A DNA stretch of 44,528 bases, from positions 176,048 to 220,575 of the forward strand of contig JAUJNG010000007.1 in NCBI GenBank assembly GCA_030448265.1, read 5' to 3'. Below, piece by piece: positions 40,350 to 44,528 of the stretch (positions are counted from its first letter, which is position 1; every line of letters starts with the position of its first letter). The DNA comes from Abditibacterium sp. (GTDB taxonomy: Bacteria; Armatimonadota; Abditibacteriia; Abditibacteriales; Abditibacteriaceae). The notes beneath the pieces were generated by a model. It was not told where the DNA came from. It worked only from the letters and a program-made list of their open reading frames with translations, and did not search any database. The translations under genes were made by a program, and so were the position numbers.

Positions 40350-41474
40350 ATGGCAGTTACGGTTAAAATCGACGACAAAACCCGCGCTCCGGCCAAACGC
40401 GGCTCCAAAAGCGGCCCCGACGCAACCGGATTCGACGCCTACGTGCTTCCCGCCGACTCCTACAACGGCCAGATGGCCCTGGTCATCTGGCTCGTGCTGC
40501 TGGCCCTGATCTGCCTGCCCTGGTGGTTTTTCGAATCGACGCTGCCTTTCGCCATCGGGATGCCGCTCTGGTGTTTATTCGCCTCCGTGGGCACGCTCTG
40601 GCTGGGGCCCAAACTCACCGCGCGGGGCCGGCGCGCGGCGGGCAAAGGCGCGATTATCTCCTCCGCCAATCAGCCGCAAATCAAAACGCTGATTGGCAAG
40701 GCTTCCAAAATTTTGGGCATCGCCGAACCCGAAGGCTTCCTCGAAACCTCCGCGACTCCGGCGCCCCAACAAGCGGCGCCTCCCCAGGCGTCGCCCGCTC
40801 CTCCGGTGTCGAGGGAGGAAGCGGGACGCTTGAAAAGCCTGCTTCATAACGCCTCGCACGCGGCTGCCGAAGCGCTCCACCGCGAGGAAAAAGTGCCCAA
40901 ATTGATTCGCAACCTCGGCTCGCCCAGCGTGCGCATCGTGCCGCGCGCGCTTCTGATTCACAAAGAGGCTTTCGAAAACCTCGATGCCCACGAAGTCAGC
41001 GCCCTCGTGGTGCGCGCGCTGGTTCACGAGCGTCAGGGGCATTCGCGGCGCCTGTTTCTGCTCGATCTGGTGGAAACCACGCAACCGGCCACACTACTGG
41101 CTTTAGTGTGGCCGGTGCTGATTTACGCCAAAATTCTGCACGCGATGTGGCTGCCGCACGCCCAGCAAAACGCCGACAGAATCGCGCTGTTCCTGGTCAA
41201 AAATCCCAATTTGCTGCTGTCGGCGATTCTCAAGGACATCGCGGCGCGCGATGCCCATATGCAGGAAATGCAGGTTTCGAGCGCTGATGTTTCCAACTGG
41301 ATCAACCAGCGTGGCCACATCGGCATGGCGGGCGAGGAAATCTCGACCCAATACAAACTGGGCCGCGCCATCCACGAAGACCCGCCGCTCGAAATGCGTC
41401 TGCAAAACCTGCAAAACTGGGCCAAATCGAGCGAGTATTCGAGCGGGCTCGAAAAACTGAAAACCAGCCGCTAA
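40350..41474 (+). CDS. membrane protein resembling M48 metallopeptidase with degenerate metal motif
   Basis: 374 residues. Two TM segments (ALVIWLVLLALICLPWWFF and LPFAIGMPLWCLFASVGTLWLG; about residues 48-95), a Pro/Ala-rich stretch near 130-155, then a domain laid out like M48 proteases: VRIVPRALLIHKEAF, ALVVRALVHERQGHSRRLFLLDL, a hydrophobic pair, and QQNADRIALFLV. M48 enzymes need HExxH and a later Glu in ExxxAD; here the helix reads HERQGH (spacing one too long) and QQNAD, so it is probably not an active zinc protease. Start at ATG 40350 with AAAGGCG upstream. Assignment is by pattern only. Confidence 0.5.
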   Translation: MAVTVKIDDKTRAPAKRGSKSGPDATGFDAYVLPADSYNGQMALVIWLVLLALICLPWWFFESTLPFAIGMPLWCLFASVGTLWLGPKLTARGRRAAGKGAIISSANQPQIKTLIGKASKILGIAEPEGFLETSATPAPQQAAPPQASPAPPVSREEAGRLKSLLHNASHAAAEALHREEKVPKLIRNLGSPSVRIVPRALLIHKEAFENLDAHEVSALVVRALVHERQGHSRRLFLLDLVETTQPATLLALVWPVLIYAKILHAMWLPHAQQNADRIALFLVKNPNLLLSAILKDIAARDAHMQEMQVSSADVSNWINQRGHIGMAGEEISTQYKLGRAIHEDPPLEMRLQNLQNWAKSSEYSSGLEKLKTSR

Positions 41475-41505
41475 GATGAGGCGTTGAGATGTGGGGGTGA
41501 AAGAA

Positions 41506-41691
41506 ATGACGACAAAGCCGAAAATTGGGGCGAAAACCAAAAAGACGGTGGACAAGCCGCGCAAATTGACCAAAAAAGAGCGCGATGAAGCGTTTGAACT
41601 GATGAACGAAAACTTTTCCAAGGCGATGACGATTTTGCTTTCCGATTTAGAAAAGCAAAAATTAGGGAGCAGGAGCCTGAAAAGCTCGTGA
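41506..41691 (+). CDS. small antitoxin-like protein upstream of PIN gene
   Basis: 61 residues, Lys-rich N-terminus (TTKPKIGAKTKKTVDKPRKLTKKERDE) and a helical C-terminus. No named antitoxin family recognised, but position and the GTGA overlap with the PIN gene (41688-41691) support the role. GGGGGTGAAAG just upstream of ATG 41506 is the ribosome binding site; TAAGAT at 41472-41477 is a possible -10. Confidence 0.62.
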   Translation: MTTKPKIGAKTKKTVDKPRKLTKKERDEAFELMNENFSKAMTILLSDLEKQKLGSRSLKSS

Positions 41692-42137
41692 AAATCGCGT
41701 TCGACACCAACATTATCATTTCGCGCAAAGTCACGGTTTTTCCTCGCAATCACTATTTCTCGCCCATCGTGATGGTTGAACTTGTCGCGGCCACACAGAA
41801 TAAAACCGGCCTCAAGTTTTGGGAGGCGACTCGAATTTACGCCGAAAAGTTTGACCGTTTCCTGGTTCCTACTGCCGAAGACTGGTGGGAAACCGGAAAA
41901 GCCCTCCAACGCCTCTCGCAGGGTTCCAAACGCGAAAATTTCGGTTCGACGCCCAAAGTTTCGCCCGAAAAGCGCAACCGCTTGTTCAACGATGTTCTGC
42001 TCGCCGTTTCGTGCCGCCGCGCCGGAATTACCGTCGTCACCGACAACCTCAAGGATTTCGAGCGCATTGGGAGCGTGTGCCGCATCAAATTTTCGAGCGG
42101 CGACGCCTTTTTCACGCCGCCCGATGCTTCGGCCTGA
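41688..42137 (+). CDS. PIN-domain protein (VapC-like toxin)
   Basis: 149 residues, GTG start overlapping the antitoxin stop. PIN features: KIAFDTNIIIS (first Asp), SPIVMVELVAA with conserved Glu, LFNDVLLAVSCRRAGITVVTDNLKDFERI with the later Asp residues. Predicted Mg-dependent RNase. It resembles the type IV toxin subgroup with an Asn/Asp after NDV. The 3' end overlaps the convergent SpoIIM-like gene by 26 bases. Confidence 0.85.
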   Translation: MKIAFDTNIIISRKVTVFPRNHYFSPIVMVELVAATQNKTGLKFWEATRIYAEKFDRFLVPTAEDWWETGKALQRLSQGSKRENFGSTPKVSPEKRNRLFNDVLLAVSCRRAGITVVTDNLKDFERIGSVCRIKFSSGDAFFTPPDASA

Positions 42138-43131
42138 CGCACAAATAGGCCACCATCAAAACGCCCGTTAAAGCCGCCAACCCTAATTTGAAACCTGGCG
42201 GCAGCGTCGTTGGCGTGATGAAGCCTTCGATGAGGCCCGCCAGAACCAGCATCATCGCCACGCCCGCCAGAAGCTGCACGGCTTCTCCCCCCGCCAGGCG
42301 CAGCGCGTCGCGTCGCGGCAGATCTCCTGGGGCATAAATCGCGCGCGCCAGAAGCAGTCCCGCGCCGCCCGCGATGCAAATCGCCGTCAGTTCCAGAACC
42401 CCGTGCGGCAAAATCACGCTCCAGAACAGGTAATCGACGTTGGCATTGGTCGCCGCGCCCGCGAGTCCGCCGATCATCAAACCATTGGCCACCAGCACTA
42501 AAGCGGTTCCCAGACCCGCCGTGACGCCCAGCGCGACCGCCATAATCGTGACGCGGATGTTGTTGGTCATAATCCTTGAAGAAACTTCTGGCGAAGCCAA
42601 AGTGCCTTCATACGCTGTATTAGCGCCCCAGCCAGTGATTTGTTTGTTCTGGGCGCGCGTTTTAACGGCATTCATTGCCTCTCGGCGCATGTCCGGATCG
42701 GTGATGAAGAGTTGAATGTTTTCCTCGTTCGTCCAGACCGAAACGTAGGCGCACAACGCAGAACCGAACATCAAAATCGCGGCGAGAAGAATTGGTTTCC
42801 AATGGCGCCGGAACGCGGCGGGAAAACCGAAAAGAAAAAAGAACAGCCCGCGCGAGGGCGAGGCGGGTGGGGCGGAGTAAATCTGGGCATGGGCGCGCAA
42901 AACCAGGGCGTTGAGGCTTCGCACTAACTCCTGTCCGGCGAAAGTGGAGTTGTAGCGCGTCTGGGCGCGCGCGAGATCGGCGCTGGCGCGGCGGTAGAGC
43001 GTGCCCATTTCGTGGAGTTCGTCGTCGGAAAGCGCGGCGAGACGCGCATTTTGCGACCTATCGACCAGTTCGTGAAGGCGCGACCACGCTTCGCGGCGGG
43101 CGCGCACGAAATTTTCGGGAGTGCGGGGCAT
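42112..43131 (-). CDS. SpoIIM/DUF95 family integral membrane protein
   Basis: 339 residues. Soluble helical N-terminal ~110 residues (FVRARREAWSRLHELVDRSQN, LYRRASADLARAQTRY) with the pattern of stand-alone SpoIIM-like proteins, then five to six TM helices with VILPHGVLELTAICIAGGAGLLLA, the conserved HGxxE signature of the DUF95 family. Stand-alone homologues are often found with RDD or MoxR-type genes and are not tied to sporulation. The ATG at 43131 is chosen; the longer frame to 43203 is repeat sequence (NPQSKIRNP). Confidence 0.88.
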   Translation of the reverse strand: MPRTPENFVRARREAWSRLHELVDRSQNARLAALSDDELHEMGTLYRRASADLARAQTRYNSTFAGQELVRSLNALVLRAHAQIYSAPPASPSRGLFFFLFGFPAAFRRHWKPILLAAILMFGSALCAYVSVWTNEENIQLFITDPDMRREAMNAVKTRAQNKQITGWGANTAYEGTLASPEVSSRIMTNNIRVTIMAVALGVTAGLGTALVLVANGLMIGGLAGAATNANVDYLFWSVILPHGVLELTAICIAGGAGLLLARAIYAPGDLPRRDALRLAGGEAVQLLAGVAMMLVLAGLIEGFITPTTLPPGFKLGLAALTGVLMVAYLCVRPKHRAA

Positions 43132-43172
43132 GGGATTGCGGATTTTTGATTGCGGATTGCGGATTTGGGTGA
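43132..43172. repeat. short direct repeats of GATTGCGGATTT
   Basis: Three to four tandem-like copies of GATTGCGGATT upstream of the SpoIIM-like start. Such units are common intergenic repeats; in translation they give the NPQSKIRNP string. Confidence 0.7.
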
Positions 43173-43258
43173 AGAGGCGATTTGACGGCGGCCAGAGTGT
43201 CAATTACCCTCAAATCGCTTTCCGCTACGACGCACCAGTTTAATCGGACGCAATTCGC

Positions 43259-43951
43259 ATGGATTTTCTTCACGACTTACACGACCCCGACGGTCTCAAG
43301 CGCCTCATCGCCGCCGGCGGCTATCTGCTACTTTTCGCTATTATTTTCGCTGAAACTGGGTTGCTCGTCGGCTTTTTTCTGCCTGGCGATTCCCTGCTTT
43401 TTATCGCCGGCTTTGTCGCCGCCAATGGTGAAAAATTCGGCGTTGATCTGGCCATCGGGCCAATGATTCTTTTGCTGTGCATCGCAGCGATTGTGGGCGA
43501 TACAGTCGGTTATTTCATCGGGCGCAAAGCCGGCCCCGCGCTCTTTTCAAAACCCGATTCGCGTTTTTTTAAGCGCAAGCATCTCGAAAACGCCCACGCT
43601 TTTTACGAAAAGCACGGGCCGAAAACCATCGTTTTGGCGCGCTTCGTTCCCATCGTCCGCACTTTTGCCCCGACGGTTGCGGGCGCGGCAGGCATGGATT
43701 ATCGCCAGTTCTTGACTTACAACATCCTCGGCGGCATCGGCTGGATCGTTTCGATGACTTTGCTGGGCTACTTTTTGGGCGAAATTCCCATCGTGGAAAA
43801 AAATCTCGATAAAGCGGTCGTGGGCATCGTGATTTTGTCGATTCTGCCGATGGTGTGGCACGCCGTCAAAGAAAAGAAAGCGGCGAAATCGCGGGGCGCA
43901 AGCCTCGCTGCGCCCTCGGTGGAAGCAGCGACCAAAGAAAGCGTGAATTGA
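43259..43951 (+). CDS. DedA/SNARE-associated family membrane protein
   Basis: 230 residues, DedA family (VTT domain). ETGLLVGFFLPGDSLLFIAGFVA near the N-terminus, VGDTVGYFIGRKAGPALF, the RFVPIVRTFAPTVAGAAGMDYRQFLTYNILGGIGWI signature with the key Arg, and a Lys/Ala-rich cytoplasmic tail. Relatives flip polyprenyl phosphate or phosphatidylethanolamine. TTTAAT 15 bases before the ATG is a candidate -10, so the leader would be very short. Followed directly by the promoter of the small basic gene. Confidence 0.92.
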   Translation: MDFLHDLHDPDGLKRLIAAGGYLLLFAIIFAETGLLVGFFLPGDSLLFIAGFVAANGEKFGVDLAIGPMILLLCIAAIVGDTVGYFIGRKAGPALFSKPDSRFFKRKHLENAHAFYEKHGPKTIVLARFVPIVRTFAPTVAGAAGMDYRQFLTYNILGGIGWIVSMTLLGYFLGEIPIVEKNLDKAVVGIVILSILPMVWHAVKEKKAAKSRGASLAAPSVEAATKESVN

Positions 43952-43976
43952 CGCTTCGCACTTTGCGTTCTATAAT
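43948..43976 (+). promoter_or_regulatory. near-consensus sigma-70 promoter
   Basis: TTGACG (43948-43953), 17-base spacer, TATAAT (43971-43976). The best promoter in the window. The -35 overlaps the DedA stop codon. Predicted start near 43983, giving a leader of about 100 nt before the small gene. Confidence 0.85.
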
Positions 43977-44029
43977 AACAAGGCCCTGACGTTGAACGAG
44001 ACGCAGACCCGTAGAAAATTCCGTTGCCT

Positions 44030-44046
44030 GGCTCCCCGAAAGAGCC
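44030..44046 (+). promoter_or_regulatory. leader hairpin
   Basis: GGCTC, loop CCCGAAA, GAGCC in the 100-nt leader, upstream of the ribosome binding site of the small gene. Could influence translation or stability; no known riboswitch class is recognised. Confidence 0.4.
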
Positions 44047-44084
44047 AAAATTTAGGGGCAGCGGCAGCATTTGGAGACCAAGTT

Positions 44085-44183
44085 TTGAGTTCAGACAAGA
44101 AAAAACATCGCCGCAAAGTCAAGACCCACTGGGCCAAAAAGCGCCGTCGCGCTTCGCGCGCCCTGCGCCGTCGCGGACGCTAA
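44085..44183 (+). CDS. 32-residue highly basic peptide, possible small ribosomal protein
   Basis: Sequence starts MSSDKKKHRRKVKTHWAKK and ends in RRRASRALRRRGR; more than half the residues are Lys or Arg. Start at TTG 44085, fixed by GGAG (44073-44076) eight bases upstream. An in-frame ATG at 43992 would add 31 residues that do not look coding. Size and the KKKHRRKVK core recall the 33-residue bS22/COX24-like ribosomal peptides, but the match is loose. A strong promoter suits a highly expressed ribosomal peptide. Confidence 0.6.
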   Translation: MSSDKKKHRRKVKTHWAKKRRRASRALRRRGR

Positions 44184-44290
44184 GGCCCCCGCGCTCGCTC
44201 TTTTAGGAGCGAGAGGCGCGGGAGCCGCACCCGCAGCCAGGTCATGGGGTGGCAATCGCCACACGCGGCGCCGTTTTCTCGTTCGGGGCC
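44184..44290 (+). ncRNA. possible structured RNA or 3' UTR fold
   Basis: Closing stem GGCCCC (44184-44189) with GGGGCC (44285-44290), hairpin CTCGCTC/GAGCGAG (44194-44213), stem GCCGC/GCGGC (44224-44228 with 44265-44269) enclosing hairpin GTGGC/GCCAC (44249-44262). The segment begins right after the TAA of the small basic gene and ends 13 bases before a strong terminator, so it is transcribed. It does not show the conserved elements of RNase P RNA, tmRNA, SRP RNA or 5S rRNA. Confidence 0.4.
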
Positions 44291-44303
44291 AAATCAGGAA
44301 GAA

Positions 44304-44333
44304 AAGGGAAGCGTCCAAGACGCTTCCCTTTTT
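44304..44333 (+). terminator. rho-independent terminator
   Basis: A perfect 12-bp stem AAGGGAAGCGTC/GACGCTTCCCTT around CAA, followed by TTT. Ends the unit that starts at the 43971 promoter. Confidence 0.9.
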
Positions 44334-44528
44334 CGTTTGACAAAGCGACATGAAGTCGCAGCCAACAGAATGTCGGCCTACACCCCACACAAAGTTGGTG
44401 TATATTAGGGGAACGCGAAAAAAAGTGTGGGGTCGGGCAGTGTGGATGTAATTGGAAAATTTGAGGAAAAAAGAGGCCGGGCGGGCCACCACACCCCCCA
44501 GAGAGTGTGGTGGGGGGGGGCGCGGGGC
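44334..44528. other. contig-end sequence, no gene
   Basis: Contains a small hairpin (GCGAC ATGAA GTCGC near 44344) and a -10-like TATATT near 44401, then degenerates from about 44450 into G-rich runs (a run of G at 44511-44520). No coding frame supported. Confidence 0.6.

Noticed and set aside
43983..44335. Possible tmRNA or RNase P RNA gene between the 43971 promoter and the 44333 terminator
   Set aside because: Length would fit, but there is no tRNA-like 3' end, no tag frame, and none of the conserved RNase P or SRP motifs.

Overview
The window looks like one whole contig from a GC-rich (roughly 58-60% by eye) free-living heterotrophic bacterium. Both termini dissolve into poly-G/poly-C low-complexity sequence, as assembled contig ends do. 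The gene content is bacterial and aerobic: homodimeric pyruvate dehydrogenase E1, a complete 2-oxoglutarate dehydrogenase E1/E2 plus dihydrolipoyl dehydrogenase, and NDH-2. The yqeY/phoH/pgpH/ybeY/CorC-like block, a SpoIIM-type membrane protein and several start codons that sit directly behind a TAAACT or TATAA-like -10 box would fit a Terrabacteria-type lineage such as Armatimonadota or Abditibacteriota. That placement is inference with low confidence; no rRNA is present.

Layout. 1-240: contig-end noise. 241-3121: glgC, a RCK-gated potassium channel and a membrane-anchored coiled-coil protein. 3182-4792: a lower-GC two-gene island, a DUF6932 nucleotidyltransferase-like protein plus an unrecognised partner. 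4854-7682: aceE. 7754-11101: an accessory strip with an antitoxin/PIN/DUF1963 operon, a COG3541 nucleotidyltransferase, and a DUF104 antitoxin with a VapC broken by an in-frame amber. 11153-17232: sugar metabolism (Gfo/Idh/MocA oxidoreductase, zinc alcohol dehydrogenase coupled to a cyclase-family hydrolase, L-galactose-dehydrogenase-like aldo/keto reductase) and an ECF sigma factor translationally coupled to a zinc-finger/DUF4349 anti-sigma protein. 17375-24529: the odhA/odhB/lpd region on the minus strand, with a four-helix-bundle (23S-IVP type) gene between odhA and odhB and three small proteins between odhB and lpd. 24926-30868: a TIM-barrel sugar isomerase, NDH-2, small hypotheticals, a MITE-like hairpin element, and pyrG carrying a frameshifting 55-bp tandem duplication. 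30997-41474: a plus-strand housekeeping block: HIT protein, polysaccharide deacetylase, YqeY, PhoH, a DUF559 endonuclease-like gene inside repeats, PgpH-like HD phosphohydrolase, YbeY, two CNNM/CorC-type membrane proteins, and an M48-like protein with a degenerate metal motif. 41506-43951: a VapBC-like pair, a SpoIIM-like protein and a DedA protein. 43948-44333: a consensus promoter, a 32-residue very basic peptide, a foldable RNA segment and a strong terminator.

The most striking feature is the density of palindromic intergenic repeats. At least seven unrelated families occur: A in four copies, B and C in two copies each, and D, E, F and a MITE-like hairpin. Most sit within a few bases of a stop codon, and some have been recruited into protein C-termini. 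Two small genes of unrelated families, the four-helix-bundle protein and the DUF559 protein, are each bracketed by or abut their own palindromes, which suggests cargo or partner relationships with the repeats. Toxin-antitoxin-like material is also abundant: three PIN-domain modules with three different antitoxin types, plus the DUF6932 pair.

All assignments are from reading motifs and length only. No database search was run, and family names are recalled from established knowledge.
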